Position numbers and translations under genes: made by a program. This document shows, piece after piece, positions 1 to 11,285 of a stretch of DNA of 64,000 nucleotides (position 1 is its first letter; the number at the start of each line of letters is the position of its first letter). Location of the stretch: positions 1,533,428 to 1,597,427 of the forward strand of contig JALPQD010000017.1 in assembly GCA_023101885.1 (NCBI GenBank), written 5' to 3'. This DNA comes from Typhlomys cinereus (lineage: Eukaryota > Chordata > Mammalia > Rodentia > Platacanthomyidae). The notes under the pieces were generated by a model that did no database searches, was not told where the DNA came from, and was given only the letters and a program-made list of their open reading frames with translations.

Positions 1-317
1 AAGTGTCACTCACCACACCGGCTATTTCATTTGGATCTGGGGCTCAAGCTGAGTTCTCCTGCTTGCCAAGCACTTTGTAGACAGAGCATCTCCCCAGACC
101 TTCATTGTGATTTTTCTTGCTGAATTTTCTTCCTTCAACTGGCTATTTATTCTCATATGCAAACTATAAAGAAACGTAAGTGAACAATGTCCAAAAGTAC
201 CACGTTTCATTTCTTTTTTGGCAAATTTCAGGGACTATGTATTTACTTTATGTAGATATATTTACCTACTTTATCCTTTGTGGCAGTTTTAAAGCTTACC
301 TGAAATAAACTTTTAAG

Positions 318-400
318 GGCTGGGGATAGAGCTGGGGGTACACAGGCACTTGCCTAGCCAGCATGAGGTCCTGGGTTCAATCCCATAAACAAAATTGAAA
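318..400 (+). mobile_element. ID-type tRNA-derived SINE (partial)
   Basis: The block starts with GGGCTGGGGATAGAGCTG and contains CTTGCCTAGCCAGCATGAGG followed by GGTCCTGGGTTCAATCCC. This is the A-box, loop and B-box layout of rodent ID elements, which derive from a tRNA. It has an A-rich 3' end (AAACAAAATTGAAA) and several mismatches to the usual ID form, so it is an old copy. It could instead be the ID half of a truncated ID-B1 element. Confidence 0.75.
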
Positions 401-410
401 TATTACTTTG

Positions 411-775
411 GCCCTGCTTTTAAGAGTGATTGTGTGTATAGGTGGGGTAGAGTGGGGAGGGTGGTTTGGTAATTTTCTTTGAGTTTTGCTTTGCATTTTT
501 CTTTGTGGTTGTCTACTGTAGTAAAAGTATAGTCTCTATAATTTGTGCTATTAGAAGCTTGTTAAATGTCTTGCTATGTTATTCATTTATACATCACATT
601 TTGTCTGTTTATACCTACGGAACAATAATACTGATGTTTTCTAAGTTGTATACTGAAAATGCGTTCCTGCCAATTTTTCCTTCTATAGGTAGTATTTTTA
701 TTCTGCATAATTTGATACTATTATTTGGATATTATCTTCCCTGGTCAAAAAGGTGTCTAAGACCAACCTATCCAT
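411..775. other. Unassigned unique DNA
   Basis: AT-rich sequence with no repeat family or splice-bounded exon that I recognise. An open frame that runs from here into the CT repeat (to 990) is composition-driven. Confidence 0.5.
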
Positions 776-958
776 TCTCTCTCTGTCTCTGTGTCTATCT
801 CTGTCTCTTTCTGTCACTCTGTCTCTGTGTGTCTCTGTATTTCTCTATCTCTGTCTCTGTCTCTCTGTTTTGTCTCTGCCTCTGTCTCTTTGTCACCGTG
901 TCTCTGTGTCTCTCTATAGTTTTCTATCTCCCTGTCTCTCTGTCTCCATCTCTCTCTT
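776..958. repeat. CT-rich simple repeat, (TCTGTC)n-like
   Basis: About 180 bases of almost pure pyrimidine made of CTCTGTCTCTGTGTCT-like units with frequent interruptions. It opens overlapping frames of Leu/Ser/Cys/Val repeats that are not coding. The imperfect units indicate an old, decaying microsatellite. Confidence 0.9.
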
Positions 959-1674
959 TCACAGGACCTTGCCATGTGCCCCAATCTTGATCTTCCGGCC
1001 CCATTCTCCCGAGCAGCTGAGATGCCTCATCCACCACTTGTTCATTTCACCTCTTTGTTAACAACCACACAGCTGACATCAAGCTCTTTATTGCAAATTA
1101 CAAATGACAGTGTTTTGGCATTTTCTGTTGTCTTTTCTACTTTTTAAGTTTGAATTATAGTTTGTAGCTTCCTAGTCGCTTGGTAAATTATGCACCATAA
1201 TTGTCTTTTTACCTGTCGTCATTTTGTCTCAGTCTTTCCCAGAGAGAAGACAGTGGTCCTTTCCTCATTTTCTTTTCCAGTCTGGGATTATAGACTCTCA
1301 AGTATTACTTTTATAAAAGATGTGCTAGAGCCATGTATAAAATAATCATTTAACGTTTTATTTTTGTTGTGAGCTGATCTGATGCTCAGGGCACAAACCG
1401 TCCCAGCATCGCCGACGACTGCTAGTTCTGGTTAGTTTTTCAGTTTTCCCTGTATTTTTCCTAGTCACTGTGCTCCTTGGCATATACTCTGGGTGCTCCT
1501 ATCTAGAAGTTTCTTTTTTTTTTCTGCACATCTGCCACATTCTTCTCCAAGTCTCTCTAGCCCACTATCACAGTTACATCAATGGAAGTCATCTGGCCAG
1601 AGGATATCCAGTCCCACTGTCAATCAAGATCCAAGCAGTTTCTGCTATTTCTATTCTTCCCTTGTTAAAGCGAT
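959..1674. other. Unassigned unique DNA
   Basis: AT-rich non-coding sequence with no clear repeat. Short open frames here have no recognisable domain or codon bias. Confidence 0.45.
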
Positions 1675-1866
1675 TTTGTTGTTGTTTTTGTGACATCCTG
1701 CAAGCTGTCCTCAAACTGCCTGTGTAGCCAGGGATGACCTTGACTTTCTGATCCCCCCCGCCTTCTCTAGCGCTGGGATCAGAGGTGTGGGTCACTGTGC
1801 CAGTGGATCAGATCCAAGACTTTGTGTGCCAGGCCAGCCCTCTACCAGCTGAGCTACATCCCAGCC
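1675..1866 (-). mobile_element. ID-B1 composite (B4-like) SINE
   Basis: Read on the minus strand, the element starts with GGGGCTGGGATGTAGCTCAG and a TGGTAGAGGGCTGGCCTGGC segment, an ID-type tRNA head. It continues into a B1-type 7SL-derived body whose plus-strand form includes TCTAGCGCTGGGATCAGAGG and GTAGCCAGGGATGACCTTGA. ID followed by B1 is the known order of the B4 superfamily of rodent SINEs. The copy is diverged and has a run of C at 1751-1757. Confidence 0.8.
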
Positions 1867-1869
1867 CCC

Positions 1870-3136
1870 ACGTTCCAGAAGACGGTGCCTGCCTGTACGC
1901 TTGTGTTACCTTTTCCAGAATTCCGTCCAAGTAGATACAGAATATAATGCCGTTTTCATTTTCTTATCAGTCGTTCTGATGGGCATGTTGGGAGGGGTCG
2001 GGCTGGCTGAGGAGGGAGAAGGAGAGCTGGAGCTTGGGACCCTCTGTTGCCTCAGTGAGCAACAGTGAAGGCAGCGGTAATGGGACGAGGGCGAAGGGAA
2101 TAAGCCTCTTAAGTAAGTGGTGGATTAAACATTGTGTCTCTTTCATTGTTACCGGTCTCCTTTATCATTTGGCCTTAGCGCCTTTTCTACAAATGAGAAC
2201 TTTGCTACTTTGTCCATTCTCTTTCTCGTGGCTCAGTGGCTCACCGGCTTTCGGGCAGGAGGCTGGTTGGGTCCGCCTCACTTCCCTGCTTGAAAGATAA
2301 GAGGAGGATCCGTGGATGAAAGGGCCATTTAAGTTTCGGCTCCTTTTGAGTTTTCCCATAGGAAAAACATTTGAACTTCTAGGTTTGCCAAATGATTTTT
2401 TTTCCCAGTGGATTTGTGTGTGTTTGTTGGAGAGATGTGATGATCAATTTTAAATATCAAGTAATCATTCTAATCTGTTCTTTTTTTTACATTTCTGTTT
2501 CTGTATTCAATGTATCATTTTCGTAGTTGTCTACATACCAGTATAATATGAATCACATATTTTCATCATATTTTAATAGCAGTCATGCATCTAGGATTCG
2601 GAACACAATCAGCCTCTACAGTTCTAAGCAAGGGTCCAAGTTAGAGCTAAAAATGTTAGCAGAGCTTTGAAAGTTAATCATACAAAAATTGCAAAGCAAC
2701 CCTAACTCAAAGGATTACTCATCGAGTTTGAAATTCGTTATTTATCACAGCTTGCTTTGGTCAACAAACTAGCACCTTCTCTGTCAAGGTAATGACGTGC
2801 AGTAGTGTAAGCACGTCCGCAGACTTCCTGTAGTGCAAGTGTGTCTTGAAGACTCACCGTAAGTGAGAGCAGGTTTTCCACTCCAATCAACTGGCATTTG
2901 GAAAGGAATTTGGACGTCTTGGGGTATTTTTTAGAATAATTTTTTTTGCAACACAAAATAACATGCGGTCTCTTTCAAAGGTTCCCTGTTGGAGCTAAAT
3001 GAGATCCTAAGATTGAGTTTTCTTTCTTTTTCTTTCTTTTTTTTTTTTGAGATGTATTTATTCACATCATATAGACTTCATTTTACCACTAATGATTCTG
3101 AAAGTAACAAATTTTTTATTTAAAAAAATAAAACGA
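1870..3136. other. Unassigned unique DNA
   Basis: No supported gene. The stretch holds AT-rich sequence, T-rich runs at 2395-2403 and 3030-3050, and a mixed-composition segment at 1985-2340. Open frames of 60-90 codons occur on both strands but lack family resemblance. Confidence 0.5.
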
Positions 3137-3324
3137 GGGCTAGAGAGATACCTCAGGAGTTGAAGTCTTTGCCTCAGAAGCAGAAAGAGCTGAGTTCAGA
3201 TCCTGGATCCTGGGTAAAAAGCTGCAGCACGCGCTTCCTACCCTGAAAGGCAGAGTATAGGAAGAAAGTAGAACAATCTAGGATAATTCCTGGCTCCAGT
3301 AGTGGGTCTCCCCAGGCACACACA

Positions 3325-3373
<49 letters not shown>

Positions 3374-3386
3374 ACACACACACACA

Positions 3387-3447
<61 letters not shown>

Positions 3448-3450
3448 GTA
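3137..3450 (+). mobile_element. CA-tailed tRNA SINE with long CA/CG tail
   Basis: The head GGGCTAGAGAGATACCTCAG and B-box-like GAGTTCAGATCCTGGATCC match the common SINE of this window. The body keeps CCCTGAAAGGCAGAGTATAG and GGATAATTCCTGGCTCC. The tail is about 130 bases of (CA)n with TA interruptions, ending in a (CG) run at 3433-3447. The diverged body suggests an older copy whose tail expanded into a microsatellite. The long Cys-Val and Thr-His open frames come only from this tail. Confidence 0.88.
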
Positions 3451-4475
3451 TGAAAGTAGAATAATGATTTGGAAAGCATTTCCTCAGCTGTTTCCCGTCT
3501 GGATTCCACGCCCTAAATTCACTACTACTGATTAAAAGAAAGTCTAATTCTTTAAATAAGTTGCTGAGTGGAAGAGACAGAATCTATTTCTTTTTTTTTT
3601 TTATAAATAACACGAAGGTTTAATACTTGAACATTATTCAGCCTGGAGAAGCTGAAGTCGGTTGGGATGGTTAAGTCTCGCAACCGCGAGAACGTGTGCC
3701 TGGAGAGAAATGGCAAGTAAACACTTTCCCGTCATTTCTTTTCCATTGTGTCAAGTCAAAGTACCAGCTGTGTCTTTCGAAAGATGACTTTCTATACTTC
3801 TAGTAGAGACAGCAAGGCAGGCTACAGAGATCAGAACAACAACGTGTAACGTAGTGATTCTAGTTTGATTTTAAAATGAAAAATATGGTTTATCTGGGGC
3901 ATTTTACATGTTCTTTTTTTTTTCAATTTAATAAAATCCTTTTAAGGCCGTGCATTCCAATATCCAAGTCTTAAAGTAGTTTGTGTTCACCCAACATGCA
4001 CGGCTATGACTTTAATCATTTCCTCACCAGAACTTCAATTATGCCAAGCACTTTTTAATTATCCTACAGCCCACAAGCCTATTCTTAGAAATAAGTCTGA
4101 CTTTTTACAGAGGCGGGCGACTCCTCTGTGGCAAGAATCAACTCACCACTTAGTAGCCACACCCATGAAAAAGTTCTGTTAATTAGAAGCTACTAAATTA
4201 AGCATGTATTTTTAACAGCTTCAATTTTAAACTCAATTTTGGCATAAGAGTTGAAGACTTTTTTTAAGTACAAAAATGCTAGGTTGAAATTTTGTGGTAT
4301 TTTCAGAATACTTTTTTATTGTCTCTTTTGCAAGTTAAGGTGGATGGCTCACAGCATGGTTTCATGCTTCCTACAAGGAATATGTTTCATCAACATACCA
4401 CTTTATGTCCTTTGTACAAAGCAAATTCTGACCAAGAACAATAACAGGAAAAGAAGTTATGCGTATGAAGTTGTA
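3451..4475. other. Unassigned AT-rich DNA
   Basis: T-rich tracts at 3591-3602 and 3914-3922, otherwise unique-looking sequence with no gene signal. The T-run at 3591 followed by a mixed-composition segment to about 3720 might be the 3' end of an antisense retrocopy, but I could not match it to a gene. Confidence 0.4.
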
Positions 4476-4479
4476 AGGA

Positions 4480-4640
4480 GCAAGGTATAATGGTACGTAC
4501 ATGCCTGCCTGTGATACCGGTATTTGGGAGGTAGAAGGAAGAGGATCGTTTGGTAGTTTGCTCTGGCAATCGGAGAAGCATAATGTTGAAGTGTTAAGTA
4601 GACTCATGGCTTCATGTACAGATCAAAATCTAAAATACAA
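4480..4640 (+). mobile_element. B1-type SINE (diverged)
   Basis: The order GGTACGTACATGCCTGCCTG, TGATACCGGTATTTGGGAGG and TAGAAGGAAGAGGATCG follows the B1 consensus: promoter region, GGGAGGCAGAGG motif, GGATC box. Similarity fades after about 4580. B1 is a 7SL RNA-derived rodent SINE. The many substitutions indicate an old insertion. Confidence 0.7.
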
Positions 4641-5929
4641 TCCACAGGTTAAAGAAGAAGTAAACACAGACATTTTCCATCTAATATTTTTTATCCTTAT
4701 TAATGGAAAATCTACTTTCTGTAATACAAATATGTAGAGCACAAAGTTGGAGTAAATGCTAGATAAGGAAAATTGCTTACGACCTGCAACACATCTAATA
4801 ATGAGCAACGCATCCTTTCAAGAGATAGTTAATGAGAACTATCATTATATATCAAGAGACAGTTAAGACCCCCCTTTTCTCCCGAATGTTATAGTGTACA
4901 GATAAAATATTGTGCTGTTAATCTAACTAGGAAAATGCTCTGCTCAAAATCTGAACTTAGAACATGTGAGGAAACTGTTGGCTCAGTCAGCAACCATTTT
5001 TCCTCATTTCGTCTTGTATAGAAAGTGATTGCGTCTCCTTGTTGGTGTATCTGAACAGTTCAGTTTCCCGTGTTGTTTACCTGTGGAAATGCGTGCATAA
5101 GATGTATGTCTGGAAGAGTCGTTACCGTCTCCCAGGGCAAGGACCAACACCACAAAGATTTGCGTAACCTTGAAGGTATCCTTGACCCCACCGGAGCAGC
5201 CGTGCACTGCCCATTCTGGATGTCTTGTGGTGTGAAATAAACAAGTCACTTGTATGAGCCACTGTTCACTGGGGTTTCTATTCCCAGGCGTTGGTGACTT
5301 AGAAAAAGAATTAAATGGCAGTGAGAACTAGGTTTCATATTTCAAATTGTGACCCAAGATGGCCCAAGATGATCCCCCCCTCCTTCACAACCCTGCATGG
5401 TTCCTTTTCCATTCTCAACCAGGGTCAGGTCGTGTGATACCACTGAGATGAATTTCCTTCTCCTCTGAATCGCCAGACAGACTATGTTATCCTTGTGTGA
5501 CAGTTATCCTGGGAGATGCTACACAACTGTCTCTCCACCCCGGATAGGAATTTGACAACAAATCAAAGTCACAGTTATGCTGAGGTCCAGCTTGATGAAC
5601 CACTGAGTTTACTGTGGTCACGTAGAAGAGCAGGGATGACTCGAAGCAACTACCTCAGTATAGGCGAGATGTGTGGAAGCTGCAGCCCTGGAGTTGCCTG
5701 CTGTAGGACTTACTACTTCTGCAGAGGTGCTTGCTACACTGTGTGAAAAGCTGATCATTGCAGAAATAATTCTTGTTTCTCCCAAAGTCACAGAATTGGA
5801 CCTTAAATTCTGAAATTCACATTCTCATGCAAACTACTAGCCTCCAAAGTCATTATTGAATATAAGTCTTTGACACACGTGTTCATTTTATATACAAGTC
5901 CAGGCTTTGCTTTTTAAAAAGTTCTATCT
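4641..5929. other. Unassigned unique DNA
   Basis: No repeat or gene recognised. The 5000-5250 and 5340-5745 segments are of moderate GC and lack splice-bounded frames with family resemblance. Confidence 0.45.
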
Positions 5930-6065
5930 TAATATACATAATATCTTAGTTTTCTCATCCTGAAAGGCAAGTAACATTTCCATTTGGTGGATGAGGAAAA
6001 TGCAGCCTTGGTCAAAGACTTGTCTGCCTTTGATTAAAACTTGACTAAGCTGTGATATAAACTCA
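5930..6065 (-). mobile_element. MIR SINE fragment
   Basis: The core AACATTTCCATTTGGTGGATG followed by AGGAAAATGCAGCCTTGGTC and AAAGACTTGTCTGCC parallels antisense MIR (CCCATTTTACAGATGAGGAAACTG type, then TTGCCCAAGGTCAC type). MIR is an ancient mammalian tRNA-derived SINE. The match is partial. Confidence 0.6.
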
Positions 6066-6939
6066 TATATTGTGCTTGGTAATCATGCTCTTAGCTAATG
6101 GAGTAAGCTGGTGGTCCCATTTATGTAGGAGACAGGAGACAAGAAGAATGCACGTTGAAGGCCTTCCAGAATCCATTCAGTGTATGTAAACTACAGGTCG
6201 ACAAGATCACCACCGTCAGAAGTGACCATTCTTAGGACTTTGCGCCCTCCATGGGAATATTTTCCATAACATTGGATATCTATGAAGTTTCTTGGTGTTT
6301 TGGAGCAGGGCCCTCTGCGTAAGTTTCCACTGTAAGATACCAGCTGTGCCTGCTTCTCAGAGCCCACCACAATCGGGCCCAAGCCTGTGGCCTCTTGGTG
6401 CTTCCGCCAAGGTGAAGATCACCTGGGATTCCCACGTGCACCTCCCAGGCACGTGCGTGTGATTCTTCTCTGAGGGCAAGTGATCTCCTGGTGTTGGGAG
6501 CTGCTGGATACACAGGCTGGGGAAGGTTAATGAAATCTTCCACAGCTCATTGACTGAAGGTTCCTAGACACTGTCTTCCATGCTGCCGGGAGACTTTTCA
6601 TTGCGACTGCTTTCAGGAGCCTTCACCCTCCTGTAAGTAACCCCCTATTCATGCTTCCCAAGTTAGACTTTGGTGAGAGGGTACTTTGGTTTGTCATTGA
6701 GGCCACATAAGAAGTGGGTGGACGTCACATTTTCGTAAGAGTTCTGTCAATGCTTGGCTTCATCACATAGTGTTAAGTTTTGCATGTATCGACCACTTGT
6801 TATAAAGTCCTTTGATAAATTTCGTGTGTGAATTTTTAATGTTGCAGTAAGTGCTGCGGAGTTCAGGCCTCACGCTTCTCGGGAAAACATTATGTTGTGG
6901 TGAACACCTTCGGTCAGTGGGGAGGGACCGGATAGTGTG

Positions 6940-7450
6940 GAAGCCACACTGTGCCCCTCGTGCACAGGGAAAAAGGTAAGAGTCGGGCGGGGGCCGGGCA
7001 GGTCGTCCAGGCCGAGGTCGGGGGGCCTGAAAGTCCAGCCTCAGTCTGGCAAGCGAGGCTCTGACTGCCCGCGAAGCAGATGTGCGTTTACTGCCGGAGA
7101 AAACCCGGAGATGCGCTGCGCTTAGCTTCCTTGCGTTGCTCCGCGATCTTGCCTCGCTCCGGCTCTGCATGCCACGCGCCATGCCACGCGCCATGCCACG
7201 CTGCACATCGGGGTCCCTGTCCTGTCTGAACTCACGCACCTGGCGCCCCAGAGCCCCGGGCCTCCCGCTCACGTTCCCACGGTGCTCAGGAAATCCGATG
7301 CTCCCGGGTCCGGGTCGCAGGCCCGCGAGAGGCTCCTGCGTCTTGCCGCCGCGCTTCTCTCGCGTTACCCACATCCCTGTGCATCGCGGTCCTGGGTGCG
7401 AGTCGCGCGCCTCCTCTTCCGTTTTCTCAGACGGCCTCTGCCCTGAGGTT
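6940..7450. promoter_or_regulatory. CpG-island-like region, putative promoter
   Basis: This is the densest CpG cluster in the window. Runs such as GCGAGTCGCGCGCCTCC, CCCGCGAAGCAG and GCCGCCGCGCTTCTCTCGCG sit in a stretch that is otherwise CpG-poor on both sides. In mammals such islands usually mark promoters. A strong splice-donor-like site, AAAAG|GTAAGAGT, lies at 6975/6976, so a plus-strand first exon ending at 6975 is possible. No TATA box, start codon context or protein family is recognisable. Open frames on both strands (about 200 codons minus, 183 plus) are Arg/Pro/Gly-rich as expected from CpG-rich DNA. It could also be an orphan or methylation-protected island. Confidence 0.55.
7169..7204. 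repeat. 12-bp tandem repeat inside CpG island
   Basis: Two exact copies of ATGCCACGCGCC followed by a third with two changes, ATGCCACGCTGC. The 12-base period keeps reading frames on either strand, giving Met-Pro-Arg-Ala (plus) or Gly-Met-Ala-Arg (minus) repeats. Each of the first two units contains the CGCG core. Confidence 0.95.
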
Positions 7451-8394
7451 CATTGCACCTACCTAAGCCACAGGGGCTTCCCCCGACCACCTCAATCCCG
7501 CTTCCGACCCCACTCCACTTCCGGCCCCCCAGCCTTTAAACCCCCAAGCCCCGACCCATTTCTAGGTCTCCACGCACTTCTTCTTCCCAGAGCCAGGGAT
7601 TCTGCGCCGGTTCATTCATTCTCCTCTTCATGACTCGGCCAGCCGTTCCTCGGACACCCTGGGAACGTTCCCGACTATCCTGTGCTTTTATTTCTTATCT
7701 GTAACGGAAGAAGCAATTGCATCTGTCTCTGTGCAGTGTGGTGGTAATAAGGTAGCCAGGTCAAACTGGTCACGGCTGGCTTACTGCTACCGTTATACTT
7801 CATCAGCTGCCTCCCACTACCTTCCTTCAGGGACCTTATCATGATTCATGGTTGCCCAGTTCAATTGCTCATGGATCGCCCGCAGCACATTTGCACATAG
7901 AATGGAGCCCCACCCCGCCCCACAGCAAGGGGCTCTCTGGCGTGTGGGTTTCTGGCTCATGTCTTGTTGGAGCCCACACTGTGGTAGGGTTAAGGATGTT
8001 AACCTTTTTCAAACACTCTTCACCTCACACTGCGTTCATCATCGCTGGCCATCTCCTGCTTGTCATCTGTTTCTTTCCTGTTCTTTATTCCTCTGCTCTT
8101 GTCCAAGAGACGAATCTGTGAGGGTCCCAGGATAGGATAGGGGCGTGGGAACAGGAGGCGGGTCCTAAGTGAGCACTGAGGCCACGCACAACCAGCTGGG
8201 CTCCCAGGGGAGCTCTGGTGAGAGGAGAGGAGGCAGGTGGGCTGCTGGTCAGAACTGAAGAAGACATTCCTGAACTGGGCTAGCCTGGGGTGGGCTTGGG
8301 AGCTTGAGTCGTCCACAGTTAATCCCAATGCCTTTGTGTGGCAGAATAAGATGGCATTAGATATAAAGAACATAAATGATATGGTCCTTTATTT
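7451..8394. other. Unassigned, C-rich flank of CpG island
   Basis: Pyrimidine- and C-rich for the first 200 bases, then ordinary unique DNA. No repeat family recognised. Confidence 0.45.
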
Positions 8395-8396
8395 TT

Positions 8397-8642
8397 GCAT
8401 GTGTGCATGCATGTGTGCATACAAGAGGGCACTTGAGTGTGTGTGTGCCTGTGGAGGCCCAAAGGTGGTACTGGAAATCATTTTGGAATGCTCTACCTCT
8501 TTATGGCTTTGCTCAGGGGTTTCCCAGGCTCTGCCTTCCAGGACCGGAAGTGAAGACTACTGCCATTTCCACTGGGCATTTTCACGTGGGGCCTTTTGCT
8601 TGTGAGGCAAAGGCTTTAACCACTAAACCATCTCCCCAGCCT
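8397..8642 (-). mobile_element. CA-tailed tRNA SINE (older copy)
   Basis: Minus-strand head GGCTGGGGAGATGGTTTAGT with TGGTTAAAGCCTTTGCCTCA is the tRNA-derived A-box region. The plus strand shows the diagnostic GTGCCTGTGGAGGCCCAAAG near the tail and TTTCCCAGGCTCTGCCTTCC in the body. The tail is degenerate (TGTGCATGCATGTGTGC). The TAGATATAAAGAACATA block at 8357 and AGATATAAACATAC at 8659 may be a decayed target-site duplication. Confidence 0.9.
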
Positions 8643-9264
8643 CCCAACACACATGTTGAGATATAAACATACAAACATAGGCATGTATATAGTTTATTAT
8701 AGAAGAGTTGTGCAGAAGTAGGTCTGTGCAAGCGTACATGCAGGGCGGCTAAAGAAGGTGGCAAGGTAGTAACAATGGTGTAGGGAAGATCAACTGCTTT
8801 CACAACTGATCACTGTTCTGCGCTATCACTCCTTCAGGTGTTGTGATGAAAGCTGAGGGTGACGCGGCTGTCCTAGTCCCATGTGGCCTCTCCTTTAGTA
8901 TAAATGACACTTTTCCCAATGATGACTTGTCACATGTACCAGTTTTTCTTTTGCGTGTGAAGTGGGAGTCACAGGGGTCTGTGTTATGCCTTCATGGAGA
9001 GAATAATTATCAATTGTGGCTTCTACTGTTTGCCACCGAGCCCCTCTAGTTGGGCTAAGTATGAAGGAAGTTATCATTAGATGATTTACAAAGTAACTGG
9101 ACGGGCTGAAAGGGCGGGGCTCTAGGCCGAGCTCCCAGGATCAACTACCAGTTTCCAGAATCACTCAGCTTTTCCATAGCCAAATGCAGTGTCTTTCCGA
9201 CATTCCTGAAGGAAAATGACGCGAGAACCTCCATGCTGTGTCATAACGAAGGAGTGAAACAGCC

Positions 9265-9320
9265 ACCCTCCTCCTCTCTTCCTCCTCCTTCCCTTCCTCC
9301 TCCTCGTCCTCCTCCTCTCC
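9265..9320. repeat. (TCC)n pyrimidine repeat
   Basis: About 55 bases of CTCCTCCTCTCTTCCTCCTC-type trinucleotide repeat. On the minus strand it reads as poly-Glu, which is not evidence of coding. Confidence 0.9.
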
Positions 9321-9661
9321 ACCCAGGACCAAGTTCATGAGCCTTTGATGCGTGCTAGGCTCAGGGTCAAACTCAGAAAGGACCCAGATATGCAGCTTCA
9401 TGAGTTCTTGGTTGTGATTTGTTTGTGTAATAGTAATAATTCACTTAAATGTGTGTTTTGTGAGTGACGTCCTTTGGGACAATGGAATCTACAAATAGCT
9501 CCTTCCTTTTGCCACTTGCTAGTGACCAGTTTCAGCCAGTGGCTCTTCCAGGCCTTGTCACTTCCCCCTCCCCTGTCCAGTGTCATTATTTCCCTGTACC
9601 ATGGATGACACCTGAATGCAGATGCAAAGAGAATCAGGGCTGGTAGAGCACACATGTGTAT

Positions 9662-9662
<1 letters not shown>

Positions 9663-9705
<43 letters not shown>
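9663..9705. repeat. (CA)n microsatellite
   Basis: About 20 CA units, pure. The preceding GGGCTGGTAGAGCACACATG could be a remnant of a tRNA SINE head, but too little remains to say. Confidence 0.95.
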
Positions 9706-9707
<2 letters not shown>

Positions 9708-10614
9708 ACACATCCCCATGCGGGGGGGCAGGGGCTATCCTTGCCCAGGCTGGTGTTTCATGGCAGGATCAACCAGCATGTGACTGGGGGAGGCAAGGAT
9801 GAGGCAGGGAGGAAGCAATACTTTTGGAGGTTGTCGCCCACCATGGGTCTGAGTCGTAGCCTGGGGGAAGATACGCCTCACTGAACTTCTGGAGCGTTGG
9901 GTCCAGGTGGATGGCGAGAACGAAAACCTACAGCCAGTGAAATGTGAGCTGTGTCGTGGGCACTCCTTCTGTCTTCATGTCCCGGAAGTGTCACATCCAA
10001 TAAAAGCAGGTCAGAACACCCTGACGTTATGAGAAAGACCAGGAAAGCAAGAAAAAGCTTTTTGGTACAGATATTTTCACATTTTCATTCGGTAACTGGT
10101 TCCCCCATTATATAGCTAGTTAAGTCTCCCCTCAAGTTAGTGAGAACTCAGGTGTTTGTGTGGTTGTTATCATTTTATAAGTGAATATGCCTAGAGTGAC
10201 ACAAAGTACATCCTCACCCGTCTTTAAATGATTCTGGAAACTCTAGCTTTTAGCTTTCAGCTCATGGAACAAGAAGGAAGTTGGAATGAGTATTGAGGAA
10301 GCAACTCACTTCATCTGCCACGGTCAACTTCATCATGACTGCGACAGAAGAGTAGGACCCAAGCTCAGAGTGCCAAACTAGACCTGGCTCATTCGGCCTT
10401 CACCTTGAGCTACGACATGGGACCCGGCGCTGAATATAATCACCACCGCTAGTTATTAGTATACATTTAATAGTCTACTCTCTCTTGCCATAGTGCACAC
10501 TGCTGGAGATCATTTTGAGTAGCAAGTTCAAATATAAAAATAGAGTGATTTGGGGAACAAAAGTAGATTTATAACTTCTGCCTGATTTTTTTTTTCTGAG
10601 CAAAGCTAATATCA
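9706..10614. other. Unassigned unique DNA
   Basis: Mixed composition to about 10000, then AT-rich. CCAATAAAAGCAGG at about 9998 contains a polyadenylation-like hexamer with no associated gene. No repeat recognised. Confidence 0.45.
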
Positions 10615-10694
10615 TGTCCACTATACTTGGTAAATTAATTGCATGCTAGGCCATGTGTCCACTATACTTGGTAAATTAATTGCATGCTAGGCCA
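10615..10694. repeat. Exact 39-bp tandem duplication
   Basis: The 39-base unit starting TGTCCACTATACTTGGTAAA and ending TTGCATGCTAGGCCA occurs at 10615-10653 and again at 10656-10694 with no differences, separated by TG. The unit includes TTAATTGCATGC, close to homeodomain and POU-type sites. Identity implies a very recent duplication (or an assembly artefact). Confidence 0.97.
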
Positions 10695-11022
10695 ATGAAA
10701 AAGCATGCTTAATTCAGCTATAGAAATCACAAATGTGAAATTACGTTCCTCCAATCATCACCCTTCAATTTTCAGAAATTGGAACTAATTCAAAGGAAAC
10801 ATGTCTGGCTGAGGTACATAAGCAGTGAGCAAATTCCAGAATATTCTATGGAAGAATCAGTTTTATTTAAAACCAGTGCCCTGAGCCAAATCAACCTGTA
10901 CATCTTACCAACTCCAAAATTGAAAATGTTTTCTCCAAAACATTTTAATTGAAAAAACCTTTTGGAATGTGAGTGTGTACACGACATTTTCTCTTAATTA
11001 TGATGTTATAAAGTTAAAGCTT

Positions 11023-11231
11023 GGGCTGGAGAGGTGGCTCAGGGGTTAAATCCTCTGCCTTGCAGGTGGAAGGTCCTGAGTTCGGATCCTAGATCCCACG
11101 TATAGACGCCAGGCGGAAGCGGGGGCGGCCTGCACTTCTGGTCCTGGTAGGGCAGAGCCTCTGATTCCCAGGGCAGAGTAAACAAGAAGGAGGTAGAGGC
11201 GTCCATGGTGGTTCCCGAATTCGTCCGTGGT

Positions 11232-11285
<54 letters not shown>

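Noticed and set aside
466..1061. Overlapping Leu/Ser/Cys-rich frames of 102-174 codons
   Set aside because: They are produced by the CT-rich simple repeat at 776-958 and have no domain.
3174..3535. Cys-Val and Thr-His repeat frames
   Set aside because: Direct translation of the CA/TG microsatellite tail of a SINE.
6763..7633. 203-codon minus and 183-codon plus frames in the CpG island
   Set aside because: CpG-rich DNA has few stop codons. Both frames are Arg/Pro/Gly/Ala-rich, overlap each other and match no family I know.
9632..9705. SINE head fragment before the CA microsatellite
   Set aside because: GGGCTGGTAGAGCACAC is too short to support an element.
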